Numbered from the stretch's first letter, positions 1-12,774 are shown. The stretch is DNA of 64,000 nucleotides from Ascidia mentula (GCA_947561715.1 OX387199.1:20217001-20281000), one strand, 5' to 3'. The notes: generated by a model from the letters alone, not told the origin. Translations and numbers: made by a program.

Positions 1-182
1 CGATAATGCAATGCGTATCATCAACTCAAGGCCTCCAAAAACGAGGAAGATGTGCAAATGTTGCAAGCGCCCTATTTTCAATCGTCTCCATTACCGCATT
101 GGCAATCACCCATCGCCATTCCAAATACCTGTTGGTTAGAAATCCCTCAAAAAGAGAAGTAGGTCGCGTTTAAGCGTAAATT
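1..182 (-). mobile_element. Penelope-like element relic, RT portion, truncated by window edge
   Basis: This stretch is nearly identical to 29900-30090 and 55635-55830. Read on the minus strand, those copies carry the reverse transcriptase core of a Penelope-like element, with an AMGSP-type motif followed by a VDDTFCI catalytic block. Only the RT end of the relic lies inside the window here; the linker and GIY-YIG parts would be left of position 1. The element is degraded. It marks the left boundary used to phase the tandem units. Confidence 0.7.
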
Positions 183-1163
183 AAGCCCTTCTGCAATGTC
201 CTCGCGAGACAATAGCTTTCGCTCTTCAAGATTTTCGTCTTTTTGTAACCAGTCCATGAGGTTTTTTTTAATTTACAATGATTTAAAGTTAGAGGCTCTT
301 TAACATATGCAGATATGTTCCCAGCAAAATTGGTGGTCTAATGGTTTTGATGTTGTCGTTTGTGGCACACGCTTTTATTGCAACTACCTATTATCTGCTT
401 TTACAGATGATTGCAACAGAAGCAAATCAACCTTTCTTGTCCAGATTTTACTGCCCACAGTAATATTTTTGTGAGAAGTGGAGCCTACATTGATAGCACA
501 TGTGATAATAAATAACGGTGACAAGTGTTTGTTAAAATGTTGCAGAACAGACGTGTTTGCGCGCTTTTAGGAATATACTGCAATATTCCACAAAACGTTT
601 TCTGCTTGTATTTTATTAACCTAAGTACCTATTATGAGTCTCCATTTAAATACCTGATAAATATATCATGGTAGATATGCAAAGTTGTAGAAATGACGTA
701 GTTTATAGCAACCACTTTGCATAAACAGAATTAGTCCATACACACAGGGTATTTTATTTCCAAATGCTTTGCAAGTTTTATCATATAGATGACGTAATGA
801 AAAAACGCTGGAATAATGTTTAGTCAAAATACAAACACCAAGGTCTTCTTCCAAATGGAAATTGTGGGGTTATACACAAATGGAACCCAAGCTGCGCTAT
901 AGGCATCCTATTTCTGTGAATACAGTATTATGTTCATATTGATTACTTCCCGTACGTCTGGTGAATAAATTTCAAATGATTACAGGCATGGCTTTCGTTC
1001 GGCGAAACCTGCGAAATCCAAGCGGAGACAGGAGAGTCGATCTCTCAGGTTTTTCGGGTAAGGTGCGGGATTTGGAAGGAATTCAACCATCTTTCTCACA
1101 TTGAAGATTGCAATGACCACGATGTCCTCTTGGTAAAGAACGAGTTTCTTTTTCTTAACAACA
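183..1163. other. Shared non-coding unit segment, no gene seen
   Basis: This segment aligns with 34381-35199 in unit 2 (after the gypsy insertion) and with 55861-57384 in unit 3. Short open frames here do not keep a consistent reading between copies and show no recognisable domain. The Ty3/gypsy target site of unit 2 corresponds to about position 340, where this copy is uninterrupted. The foldback insertion of unit 3 corresponds to about position 1012. Confidence 0.5.
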
Positions 1164-4100
1164 CTCCCTGGTGGTATGTTAACGCTCCCTGGTGGTATGT
1201 TAACCCTCCCTGGTGGTATGTTAACGCTCCCTGGTGGTATGTTAGCGCTCCCTGGTGGTATGTTATCATTCCCTGGTGGTATGTTAACACTCTCTGGTGG
1301 TATGTTAACACTCCCTGGTGGTATGTTAACACTCCCTGGTGGTATGCTAACGCTCCCTGGTGGTATGTTAACACTCCCTGGTGGTAAGGTAACGCTCACT
1401 GGTGGTATGTTAACACCCTCTGGTGGTATGGTAACGCTCCCTGGTGGTATGTTAACACTCCCTGGTGATATGGTAACGCTCCCCGGTGGTATGTTAACAC
1501 TCCCTGGTGGTATGGTAACGCTCCCTGGTGGTATGTTAACACTCCCTGGTGGTATGTTAATACTCCCTGGTGGTATGTTAACACTCCCTGGTGGTATGTT
1601 AACACTCCCTGGTGGTATGTTAACACCCTCTGGTGGTATGCTAACGCTCCCTGGTGGTATGTTAACACTCCCTGGTGGTAAGGTAACGCTCACTGGTGGT
1701 ATGTTAACACTCCCTGGTGGTATGGTAACGCTCCCTGGTGGTATGTTAACACTCCCTGGTGGTATGGTAACGCTCCCTGGTGGTATGTTAACACTCCCTG
1801 GTGGTATGTTAACACTCCCTGGTGGTATGTTAACACTCACTGGTGGTATGTTAACACTCCCTGATGGTATGGTAACCCTCCCTGGTGGTATGTTAACACC
1901 CTCTGGTGGTATGGTAACGCTCCCTGGTGGTATGGTAACGCTCCCTGGTGGTATGTTAACGCTCCCTGGTGGTATGGTAACGCTCCCTGGTGGTATGTTA
2001 ACACTCCCTGGTGGTATGGTAACGCTCCCTGGTGGTATGTTAACACTCCCTGGTGGTATGTTAACGCTCCCTGGTGGTATGGTAACCCTCCCTGGTGGTA
2101 TGTTAACACCCTCTGGTGGTATGCTAACGCTCCCTGGTGGTATGTTAACACTCCCTGGTGGTAAGGTAACGCTCCCTGATGGTATGGTAACCCTCCCTGG
2201 TGGTATGTTAACACCCTCTGGTGGTATGGTAACGCTCCCTGGTGGTATGTTAACACTCCCTGGTGGTATGTTAACACTCCCTGCTGGTATGGTAACGCTC
2301 CCTGGTGGTATGTTAACACTCCCTGGTGGTATGGTAACGCTCCCTGGTGGTATGTTAACACTCCCTGGTGGTATGGTAACGCTCCCTGGTGGTATGTTAA
2401 CACTCTCTGGTGGTATGTTAACACTCCCTGCTGGTATGGTAACGCTCCCTGGTGGTATGTTAACACTCCCTGGTGGTATGTTAACACTCCCTGGTGGTAT
2501 GGTAAAGCTCCCTGTTGGTATGTTAACACTCCCTGCTGGTATGGTAACGCTCCCTGGTGGTATGTTAACACTCCCTGGTGGTTTGTTAACACTCCCTGGT
2601 GGTATGGTAAAGCTCCCTGTTGGTATGTTAACACTCCCTGCTGGTATGGTAACGCTCCCTGGTGGTATGTTAACACTCCCTGGTGGTATGGTAAAGCTCC
2701 CTGTTGGTATGTTAACACTCCCTGGTGGTTTGTTAACACTCCCTGGTGGTATGGTAAAGCTCCCTGTTGGTATGTTAACACTCCCTGGTGGTATGTTAAC
2801 ACTGCCTGGTGGTTTGTTAACACTCCCTGGTGGTATGGTAAAGCTCCCTGGTGGTATGTTAACACTCCCTGGTGGTATGTTAACACTCCCTGGTGGTATG
2901 TTAACACTCCCTGGTGGTTTGTTAACACTCCCTGGTGGTTTGTTAACACTCCCTGGTGGTTTGTTAACACTCCCTGGTGGTATGTTAACGCTCCCTGGTG
3001 GTATGTTAACACCCTCTGGTGGTATGCTAACGCTCCCTGGTGGTATGGTAACCCTCCCTGGTGGTATGTTAACACCCTCTGGTGGTATGTTAACACTCCC
3101 TGGTGGTAAGGTAACACTCCCTGGTGGTATGGTAACGCTCCCTGGTGGTATGTTAACACTCTCTGGTGGTATGTTAACACTCCCTGCTGGTATGGTAACG
3201 CTCCCTGGTGGTATGTTAACACTCCCTGGTGGTATGTTAACACCCTCTGGTGGTATGGTAACGCTCCCTGGTGGTATGTTAACACTCCCTGGTGGTATGG
3301 TAACGCTCCCTGGTGGTATGTTAACACTCCCTGGTGGTATGGTAACGCTCCCTGGTGGTATGTTAACACTCTCTGGTGGTATGTTAACACTCCCTGCTGG
3401 TATGGTAACGCTCCCTGGTGGTATGTTAACGCTCCCTGATGGTATGGTAACCCTCCCTGGTGGTATGTTAACACCCTCTAGTGGTATGGTAACGCTCCCT
3501 GGTGGTATGTTAACACTCCCTGGTGGTATGTTAACACTCCCTGCTGGTATGGTAACGCTCCCTGGTGGTATGTTAACACTCCCTGGTGGTATGGTAACGC
3601 TCCCTGGTGGTATGTTAACACTCCCTGGTGGTATGGTAACGCTCCCTGGTGGTATGTTAACACTCTCTGGTGGTATGTTAACACTCCCTGCTGGTATGGT
3701 AACGCTTCCTGGTGGTATGTTAACACTCCCTGGTGGTATGTTAACACTCTCTGGTGGTATGTTAACACTCCCTGGTGGTATGGTAACGCTCCCTGGTGGT
3801 ATGTTAACACTCTCTGGTGGTATGTTAACACTCCCTGCTGGTATGGTAACGCTCCCTGGTGGTATGTTAACACTCCCTGGTGGTATGTTAACACTCCCTG
3901 CTGGTATGGTAACGCTCCCTGGTGGTATGTTAACACTCCCTGGTGGTATGTTAACACTCCCTGGTGGTATGTTAACACTCCCTGCTGGTATGGTAACGCT
4001 CCCTGGTGGTATGTTAACACTCTCTGGTGGTATGGTAACGCTCCCTGGTGGTATGTTAACACTCCCTGGTGGTATGGTAACGCTCCCTGGTGGTATGTTA

Positions 4101-7100
4101 ACACTCTCTGGTGGTATGTTAACACTCCCTGCTGGTATGGTAACGCTCCCTGGTGGTATGTTAACACTCCCTGGTGGTATGTTAACACTCTCTGGTGGTA
4201 TGTTAACACTCCCTGGTGGTATGGTAACGCTCCCTGGTGGTATGTTAACACTCTCTGGTGGTATGTTAACACTCCCTGCTGGTATGGTAACGCTCCCTGG
4301 TGGTATGTTAACACTCCCTGGTGGTATGTTAACACTCCCTGGTGGTATGTTAACACTCCCTGCTGGTATGGTAACGCTCCCTGGTGGTATGTTAACACTC
4401 CCTGGTGGTATGTTAACACTCTCTGGTGGATTTGTTAACACTCCCTGGTGGTATGTTAACACTCCCTGGTGGTATGGTAACGCTCCCTGGTGGTATGTTA
4501 ACACTCCCTGGTGGTATGGTAAAGCTCCCTGTTGGTATGTTAACACTCCCTGGTGGTTTGTTAACACTCCCTGGTGGTATGTTAACACTCTCTGGTTGTT
4601 TTGTTAACACTCCCTGGTGGTATGTTAACACTCCCTGGTGGTTTGTTAACACTCCCTGGTGGTATGGTAAAGCTCCCTGTTGGTATGTTAACGCTCCCTG
4701 GTGGTATGTTAACACTCCCTTGTGGTATGGTAAAGCTCCCTGTTGGTATGTTAACACTCCCTGGTGGTTTGTTAACACTCCCTGGTGGTATGGTAAAGCT
4801 CCCTGTTGGTATGTTAACACTCCCTACTGGTATGTTAACACTCCCTGGTGGTATGTTAACACTCCCTGGTGGTTTGTTAACACTCCCTGGTGGTTTGTTA
4901 ACACTCCCTGGTGGTATGTTAGCGCTCCCTGGTGGTATGTTAACACTCCCTGGTGGTATGTTAACACTCTCTGGTGGATTTGTTAACACTCCCTGGTGGT
5001 ATGTTAACACTCCCTGGTGGTATGGTAACGCTCCCTGGTGGTATGTTAACACTCCCTGGTGGTATGGTAAAGCTCCCTGTTGGTATGTTAACACTCCCTG
5101 GTGGTTTGTTAACACTCCCTGGTGGTTTGTTAACACTCCCTGGTGGTTTGTTAACACTCCCTGGTGGTTTGTTAACACTCCCTGGTGGTATGTTAACGCT
5201 CCCTGGTGGTATGTTAACACTCTCTGGTGGTTTTGTTAACAATCCCTGGTGGTATGGTAAAGCTCCCTGTTGGTATGTTAACACTCCCTGGTGGTATGTT
5301 AACACTCCCTGGTGGTTTGTTAACACTCCCTGGTGGTTTGTTAACACTCCCTGGTGGTATGTTAACGCTCCCTGGTGGTATGTTAACGCTCCCTGGTGGT
5401 ATGTTAACACTCCCTGGTGGTACGTTAACGCTCCCTGGTGGTATGTTAACACTCCCTGGTGGTATGGTAACACTCCCTGGTGGTATGTTAACACTCTCTG
5501 ATGGTATGGTAAAGTTCCCTGTTGGTATGTTAACACTCCCTGGTGGTATGTTAACACTCTCTGGTGGTATGTTAACACTCTCTGGTGGTTTTGTTAACAC
5601 TCCCTGGTGGTATGGTAAAGCTCCCTGTTGGTATGTTAACACTCCCTGGTGGTATGTTAACACTCCCTGGTGGTATGTTAACACTCCCTGGTGGTATGTT
5701 AACACTCCCTGGTGGTATGTTAACACTCCCTGGTGGTTTGTTAACACTCCCTGGTGGTTTGTTAACACTCCCTGGTGGTTTGTTAACACTCCCTGGTGGT
5801 ATGTTAACGCTCCCTGGTGGTATGTTAACACCCTCTGGTGGTATGCTAACGCTCCCTAGTGGTATGGTAACCCTCCCTGGTGGTATGTTAACACCCTCTG
5901 GTGGTATGCTAACGCTCCCTGGTGGTATGTTAACACTCCCTGGTGGTAAGATAACGCTCCCTGATGGTATGGTAACCCTCCCTGGTGGTATGTTAACACC
6001 CTCTGGTGGTATGGTAACGCTCCCTGGTGGTATGTTAACACTCCCTGGTGGTATGTTAACACTCCCTGCTGGTATGGTAACGCTCCCTGGTGGTATGTTA
6101 ACACTCCCTGGTGGTATGGTAACGCTCCCTGGTGGTATGTTAACACTCCCTGGTGGTATGGTAACGCTCCCTGGTGGTAGGTTAACACTCTCTGGTGGTA
6201 TGTTAACACTCCCTGCTGGTATGGTAACGCTCCCTGGTGGTATGTTAACACTCCCTGGTGGTATGTTAACACTCTCTGGTGGTATGTTAACACTCCCTGC
6301 TGGTATGGTAACGCTCCCTGGTGGTATGGTAACGCTCCCTGGTGGTATGTTAACACTCTCTGGTGGTATGTTAACACTCCCTGCTGGTATGGTAACGCTC
6401 CCTGGTGGTATGTTAACACTCCCTGGTGGTATGTTAACACTCCCTGCTGGTATGGTAACGCTCCCTGGTGGTATGTTAACACTCCCTGGTGGTATGTTAA
6501 CACTCTCTGGTGGATTTGTTAACACTCCCTGGTGGTATGTTAACACTCCCTGGTGGTATGGTAACGCTCCCTGGTGGTATGTTAACACTCCCTGGTGGTA
6601 TGGTAAAGCTCCCTGTTGGTATGTTAACACTCCCTGGTGGTTTGTTAACACTCCCTGGTGGTATGTTAACACTCTCTGGTTGTTTTGTTAACACTCCCTG
6701 GTGGTATGTTAACACTCCCTGGTGGTTTGTTAACACTCCCTGGTGGTATGGTAAAGCTCCCTGTTGGTATGTTAACACTCCCTACTGGTATGGTAACGCT
6801 CCCTGGTGGTATGTTAACACTCCCAGGTGGTATGGTAAAGCTCCCTGTTGGTATGTTAACACTCCCTGGTGGTTTGTTAACACTCCCTGGTGGTATGGTA
6901 AAGCTCCCTGTTGGTATGTTAACACTCCCTGGTGGTATGTTAACACTCCCTGGTGGTATGTTCACACTCCCTGGTGGTTTGTTAACACTCCCTGGTGGTA
7001 TGGTAAAGTTCCCTGTTGGTATGTTAACACTCCCTGGTGGTATGTTAACACTCTCTGGTGGTTTTGTTAACACTCCCTGGTGGTATGGTAAAGCTCCCTG

Positions 7101-7829
7101 TTGGTATGTTAACACTCCCTGGTGGTATGTTAACACTCCCTGGTGGTATGTTAACACTCCCTGGTGGTATGTTAACACTCCCTGGTGGTATGTTAACACT
7201 CCCTGGTGGTTTGTTAACACTCCCTGGTGGTTTGTTAACACTCCCTGGTGGTTTGTTAACACTCCCTGGTGGTATTTTAACGCTCCCTGGTGGTATGTTA
7301 ACACTCCCTGGTGGTATGTTAACACTCTCTGGTGGTTTTGTTAACAATCCCTGGTGGTATGGTAAAGCTCCCTGTTGGTATGTTAACACTCCCTGGTGGT
7401 ATGTTAACACTCCCTGGTGGTTTGTTAACACTCCCTGGTGGTTTGTTAACACTCCCTGGTGGTATGTTAACGCTCCCTGGTGGTATGTTAACGCTCCCTG
7501 GTGGTATGTTAACACTCCCTGGTGGTATGTTAACGCTCCCTGGTGGTATGTTAACACTCCCTGGTGGTATGGTAACACTCCCTGGTGGTATGTTAACACT
7601 CTCTGATGGTTTGTTAACACTCCCTGGTAGTATGGTAAAGCTCCGTGGTTGTATGTTAACATTCTCTGGTGGTTTTGTTAACACTCCCTGGTGGTATGGT
7701 AACGCTCCCTGGTGGTATGTTAACGCTCCCTGGTGGTATGTTAACACTCCCTGGTGGTATGTTAACACTCCCTGGTGGTGTGTTAACACTTTCTGGTGGT
7801 ATGTTAACACTCTCTGGTGGTTTGTTAAC
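1164..7829. repeat. Giant 21-bp minisatellite array, about 317 copies
   Basis: A head-to-tail 21-bp repeat with core CCCTGGTGGTATGTTAACA fills 6.67 kb. Most copies contain the palindrome GTTAAC; common variants have GGTAAC, GGTAAAG or TTTG in place of TATG. Because 21 is divisible by three and the consensus lacks stops, several frames on both strands stay open for kilobases (7-residue repeats such as LTLPGGM). These frames are a by-product and not evidence of a protein. Occasional 22-bp variants shift the frame. Higher-order structure is present: the segment from about 4420 reappears from about 6505, an offset of about 2.08 kb. The same locus has only about 5 copies at 35200 and about 17 at 57385. 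Confidence 0.97.
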
Positions 7830-8291
7830 CGGATGTTCATTTTTCTGCCAATCTTTCTGCGTTGAGTTCTGCGGATAAAAGCGGAATTCCTTTTTAAAGA
7901 ATGCATGTGTTTTGCGTTATCAGCTTATTAACATAGAACTGTTATGAAGCTTTAAATGCAACCTTTGATCTCACCTTCTGTAACATGATCAACGTGTCGA
8001 CTGTGTCTTCTGACTCCTGTAGTTAACTGCAGACAAATTCGACTTGTACGGGTTTCTGAATATCATGATAAATCATTCTCTCTATATGTAAGCGAGTTTG
8101 TATCTAGAAGGTTGCGTTCGTTCACCACGTAATGTTTTGTTAGGTATGAGCACTTTCCAACACGTTGGTAGCAAATTGGATGATTTCGTGTGAATTAGGA
8201 TTGTGTTCGAAGATTAACCAACAACGGACATTGGGAATGGAGTAAATGACTCTGAATAGCCAAAGCTTATATGCCTATCATCACAAACACC
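7830..8291. other. Shared non-coding flank of the minisatellite
   Basis: This single-copy sequence follows the array in all three units (compare 35304-35790 and 57741-58199). I see no coding region or RNA gene in it. Confidence 0.5.
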
Positions 8292-9475
8292 CTTGGAACA
8301 CTGCTGTGCGCGTAATCAGTGCTGTGAGCTTTGGCTTTTCTGTTCAGTATCTTTCGCTGTAAGTTTTTGCAGCTATAGGCATGAAGCAATTATACAAAAA
8401 CAAAATTTCTGATCTCACTGTGAGTGCCAGGAGGAAATACACCAGTTGAGTGTCATCAGGTGGTGTCGATGGCCACTGCCGCCTCTTGTTTTCTTGACTC
8501 CTTAAAAGCACAAAATAAAAAAAGACAGAAAAATTAATTCAGGTGAGGAAATTTTTGTTGCAAGGGAATTTAAAAAAAAATAGCTTGCTTGTTAATTGTT
8601 TTACATTTTGTGAGATCAAAACCAATACAAATGGTTTGTTTTAGACTAAATGTTACGATGCCAAGACCATTTGGTGTGTTCCACCCAGCACCGATCGCTA
8701 TTTGGAGTAGGTGCTGGCAAAGTAAAACTATGCATTCATGAATCGTTTGAATACGTAGCAGTGAAGTTCATTGCTTTGGAGGGAAGTAATTCTGAACTGA
8801 AACAAAATAAAACTCGAAATGTTTCTTAATTTTATGTGTTCAATTATTAGTGAGTTCTAATGTTAAAATGACACAATTTTCAGAAACTAGCAGCTCAATG
8901 CAAGCTCGCATACAAGAAATACAAGATGAAAGAAAATGCAAGATCTGCCACGATCGCTTGGCTGATATTGTGTTTGTAACTTGTGGACATTTGTGTTGTT
9001 GTTCAAATTGCTCACCTGATGTTCAACGTTGTCCGATGTGCAAGAAGAAAGTCAAGGAAGCAATCCGCACATATATGTCAATAAAATTAACTCACCAACT
9101 TCTTCTGATTTAATGTAAATATGTATTCAGGTAATAATGCATAACGTTAAAAAAAATCTGTGGGCCTTCTTGTAATATTCCTTACTGTTCATTTCTGTGA
9201 CTGCCAGGTTTCAAAACTGAGGAAAAATGTGCTTTGTGCTTATTCCTTTATATGTCATTGTTTTCATTATTTAATTTTCTTTAAGCTAATTTTTACATCA
9301 TATGGGGTCTGTGATATCCTTCTCCATGGCGTGTTTATGCATATGTTAATTGCCTGGCAAGCTTAGTTAGAGTCTGGGGCTCCTGCAGTTAACCATTATT
9401 TCAAGTGAATGTTTGCGTGGATTGCATTGTATTATCCAATGCATGGATTGGGGTTTATTGTCCGAGTTGTTGTTA
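8292..9475. other. Unit 1-specific segment of about 1.18 kb
   Basis: Flanking sequence that is contiguous in unit 2 (about 35791) and unit 3 (about 58200) is split here. The shared left flank ends in CAAACACC and the shared right flank resumes at AGTTTTGTT. The segment carries the RING-finger exon at 8851-9113. No terminal inverted repeats or clear target-site duplication were found. It could be an insertion in unit 1 or a deletion from the lineage leading to units 2 and 3. Confidence 0.7.
8851..9113 (+). CDS. Last exon of an IAP-type RING-finger protein (partial gene or fragment)
   Basis: The reading frame contains a C3HC4 RING finger: CKICHDR, then FVTCGHLCCC, a Cys after Ser-Asn, and CPMC near the end. 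About ten residues then lead into a short tail before a TAA stop. The spacing and the CGHL-C...CPMC pattern match the C-terminal RING of inhibitor-of-apoptosis (BIRC/XIAP) and related E3 ubiquitin ligases, which bind E2 enzymes through this domain. A pyrimidine-rich tract ending in AG at 8849-8850 looks like a splice acceptor, so I read this as a terminal exon. An in-frame ATG also occurs at 8868. No BIR domain or other upstream exon was recognised nearby. The exon sits only in unit 1, so it may be a stray fragment and not a working gene. Confidence 0.55.
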
Positions 9476-11599
9476 AGTTTTGTTCGCGTTGATGTTGTTA
9501 AATTTTCCTTTCTGAAATTGCAGATCATGATTGTTGGGTTGGTTGTCTTTTTGTGCAGAAACCTATGCCGTTCTCACCAGACAAAATTTGTTGTGGAGCT
9601 GGCTGGTTTGTGTTTTGCTTTAAGTTAAGAGAGATACTTTGAACTACTAGGTTGAGAACCTTTATTCAAACAGGCAACGTGTAAAATGGCATCTGTTCAT
9701 CCGTCCAAGCCATTAGTGAGTTTTAATGGTTTATACAGAGAGAACAGAATTGCTGTGATATATTATCAACTTTTTTTGCTAATAGTTGTTCAATTGCTAT
9801 TAGTTGATTTGTTTATGGTCATTTGTTTGTTTGAATGTCTGCATCCTTGTCTCATTTTATTGTTATTGATTTTCAGGTTGTAGTTCTGTGTGTTTGTTTG
9901 TATTTGTGGCTTTTTAATCCCAGTAGTGACTGTTTTTTTTTATTTTAGTAGACTGGTTAGGGCTAAATAAAAAAAACCTTCAAATTTTTTTAACACTGTG
10001 TTGATTCAACCATTTTTTGCATTAATTAATAGAGATCAGTAGTTGCTATACATAGCCATCAGAAAATGTGAAACTGACTGGCCATGGCATGGGTGTAATT
10101 TAGAACTCTTCGCCATTTGTTTATTACATACATGTTGTTGGACGTCACAGTTAAGATTGGTGAATCCCAACGTTTTGTGGTCCTGTACCCCTGTGTTAAT
10201 TTTGACGGCTTTTCTGACAAACTAAATTGTATATTTGTTAAAATACGAGAATCATAAATATATTTGTAATTCAACAAAAAAAGTAAACAGAAACAAACAT
10301 AATTGCTGCATTTTTTGTGTGCTTTTGTTCGTTTACAGACCCCCAAAATCCATCCCACATTCACCTTTGGGGCTCATGAGCAACATTTGAATTTTAAAGT
10401 TTTCCCTTAAATTTTTGCAAAATTTTTTCGGTCATCGATAAATTTCTTCCTGTTAGGTCATTCAATATTTTTTTGTTCTTTATTGATTCATGGTGGCATG
10501 CTTTATACTTCCCTGTCATGCAGATATTTCCTAAAGGAATTCATTTGGAACACAAAACTAATAAATTTAAATATATCCATTATGCTTGTGACTGTAGACA
10601 AAAAAGGTTTGAGACAATATTTTTGTTTTGTTTCAGGTGACCAATTGTTGGCAAGAAGTAACTTTTTGTTATATTTTCGCAGCTTAAATTGTAGGAAATA
10701 TGTTTGCTTGCAGGCTAATTTTTTTCCAAATCTTTAACACCTAAAAATACAAATGCGTTTTACCTGTGGGAAAGTTCCCATTAGTGGGAAATTATATGGT
10801 GTTTGTGGGTAATTAGTGGGCACCAAGTGTACGAAGGTAGTTGTTATGTTCTGTATCCACCTAAAAATGTCTAAAGTGTATTACAGATATAGCGCAAATG
10901 CAATAATTAAATTCTACGGTAAAAATTTAAACACAAGTGGGAAAAAAGGATTCCCTTCACAAAAAATGGGGAAATGAGAGAAAAAGGTTAAGAACAACCA
11001 CTCTATTATAATGCTGATCGCCCAGATGAACCAAACCTTTATTTTATTTGAGAGTGGGCCAATTAGTGTACCTGGTGGAACTATTTTAGTGGCAAAAACC
11101 ATTGCGAAATGGACAGGACTAATTTGTTCTTTGAAAGTGGCTTGCGACCATAATAAATGAACAAAGAAACACATATTACCAAATATTGCAAAACGTGATT
11201 CATATGCGATTGCCACAGTTACCGGCAAAACGCTAATTTGCAATCAACGGTTTTCCTTTGTCATTCTGTTTTGTAATGTGACTTAAACGAATGAACAACA
11301 CCGCTGTATTGTTTGCCAAACTTCGGAGAACTAATAACATAACTTTTTTAAACATAGGAAGCGATTGAACAATACCGCCTGTGAGTCATATAGGCGTATT
11401 TTATGACGTGTTGATATTTTATAACTCACTGTGCAATGGACAAACATGATGGCGTATGACACAAATGTACCGCCTACATGTAAAGCCAGACAAGATCAAC
11501 GTATGGGTGATGGGTGACAAGGTTCTTAAATCAAAACGTTACTTATTTAACCATGTTCGTTTGCACAAGATTCAATAATTTTCACATTGCTTATTTCAG
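9476..11599. other. Conserved non-coding block with a short hydrophobic ORF
   Basis: This block is shared with unit 2 (35815-37739) and unit 3 (58205-60242). It contains a 65-codon open frame on the plus strand (9686-9883; 36001-36198; 58410-58607) of hydrophobic composition that is uninterrupted in all three copies. A possible exon with start ATG-CCG lies at about 9570. Neither shows a known domain. An AATAAA-type signal lies near 9965. Unit 2 lacks the part corresponding to about 10700-11180. I cannot support a gene here beyond this suggestion. Confidence 0.3.
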
Positions 11600-11811
11600 G
11601 ACAAAGTGCGCTATTTAATCCACGTATTCCTTAAACAAGCAACAAGAGTTGCTAACAGGCAGCCACGCTTGGCCGAAACAGACGGAAGTCCAACAAATAT
11701 CGATACATCAACAATTCTGTCTCAGAAATTAGTCCACTGTGGATTGATGTTTCGCATCTTAAATGGCGTTGGACAGAAACCGTAGCAAAACTGCAAAAAG
11801 AAAAGTTATGA
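11600..11811 (+). pseudogene. Unidentified exon relic (unit 1 copy), frame broken
   Basis: A pyrimidine-rich tract plus CAG precedes this segment like a splice acceptor. It matches the exon that is fully open at 60243-60475 in unit 3. Here the frame closes soon after the acceptor because a few bases near the start and a short block in the middle are missing relative to unit 3. The C-terminal residues (VSHL.WRWTETVAKLQKEKL in unit 3) remain recognisable in another frame. The function is unknown. Confidence 0.45.
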
Positions 11812-11927
11812 ACAAAATGATGATTTCATTATTTATAAAGGAAGGTGCTGATATGGTGTGCGTAGTTCATCTTCTATGTGTCATCGGGTAAATCCTCGCG
11901 TCGGTCTTGAGGTTTTGCAGCATTAAC

Positions 11928-12048
11928 ATGATGTCAGAAGGTGGTCCATTGAGGGTTTTTGGTGTCTTTTTTATGAGATTACTACACAACTTTCGATATC
12001 GCCAACAACCGTGTTGGATTCGCAACATTGGCGCCGGTTTCAAAGTGA
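11928..12048 (+). pseudogene. Pepsin-type aspartic protease last exon, broken (unit 1)
   Basis: The sequence matches the last exon seen at 60560-60703 in unit 3, where residues PLWVFGGMFMRNYYTTFD and NNRVGFA are typical of the C-terminal end of family A1 proteases (pepsin, cathepsin D). In unit 1, two bases are missing after the FMR codons, so the first half and the second half (YYTTFDIANNRVGFATLAP) are in different frames. No exons with the two DTG active sites were found, so this is a fragment. Confidence 0.6.
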
Positions 12049-12774
12049 TCAAGCCTAACATGAGCAGCAGTGACCACTTGAAAGCTTTGTCGTTGATACA
12101 CAAATGAAAAGAATTATATAATCAAGTGTAAATAATAGATTTTCATTCCAAGTAATTTTTCTGCATCAAATAACTCCAACCATTACTATATTGTTAGAAC
12201 GCTATTCTTTATCATGATACATTTTATATGAGGTTATAAAATACGAATATCTTGATCTGAAGCCCATCTCGTTCGTAATATTTGCATATTGGGATGCCCG
12301 CATTAATTACTGACTCAAATTTAGACATTTAAAGTCAGATGAAGAAAATATCCACAGGAGTTTGTGATAGAATCGCGCGGATTAAACAGTCTGTGAGTAT
12401 TGTGTTGACTTCTTCCCTCCTAAAGGATGTTTGAGAATTTGTGCAAAATTAAATTTTTACCTTGCCGGAGTTCCCGCTTCGTTTTCCCGCAGATTTTTAT
12501 TTCAACACTCGGCCTCCCTCTTCAACGGCTTGACGACTGATTTCCTGATCAGCGTTCAAATATTTCCATAATTATGACGATGAAACAATGGTTGCAAGTT
12601 GATTGACAGCTTCGTGCACGGCGCTCCTCGCCTGCCAGTCTGGCAAATTTAATGTTGGCTTCTTGACAGGATAACCCTTGTGGTTTTATCGGTGCCCATG
12701 ACATTTATATTCATTGTTTATGTTCAAGTACTTTTGTGCAAAATTAACAAGATTCGGTCAACATTCGGGTTTGG
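12049..12774. other. No gene seen
   Basis: Single-copy sequence shared with units 2 and 3. It has only short, non-conserved open frames and no recognisable RNA gene or mobile-element ends. Confidence 0.4.

Noticed and set aside
1164-7829. CRISPR-like or clustered regular repeat
   Set aside because: The repeats abut with no unique spacers, and the sequence is animal nuclear DNA. It is a minisatellite.
980-7906. Open frames of over 1,100 codons on both strands with 7-residue repeats (LTLPGGM, IPPGSVN, LTYHQGA)
   Set aside because: They arise because a 21-bp repeat without stops keeps every compatible frame open. Several frames on both strands are equally open, there is no flanking gene structure, and the same locus shrinks to about 5 repeats in unit 2.
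10914-11243. 109-codon minus-strand frame with hydrophobic C-terminal part
   Set aside because: It is deleted in unit 2, its N- and C-terminal parts are not maintained in unit 3, and it has no recognisable domain. One edge resembles a hAT terminus (GGTTAAGAAC), but the other end was not found, so no element is called.
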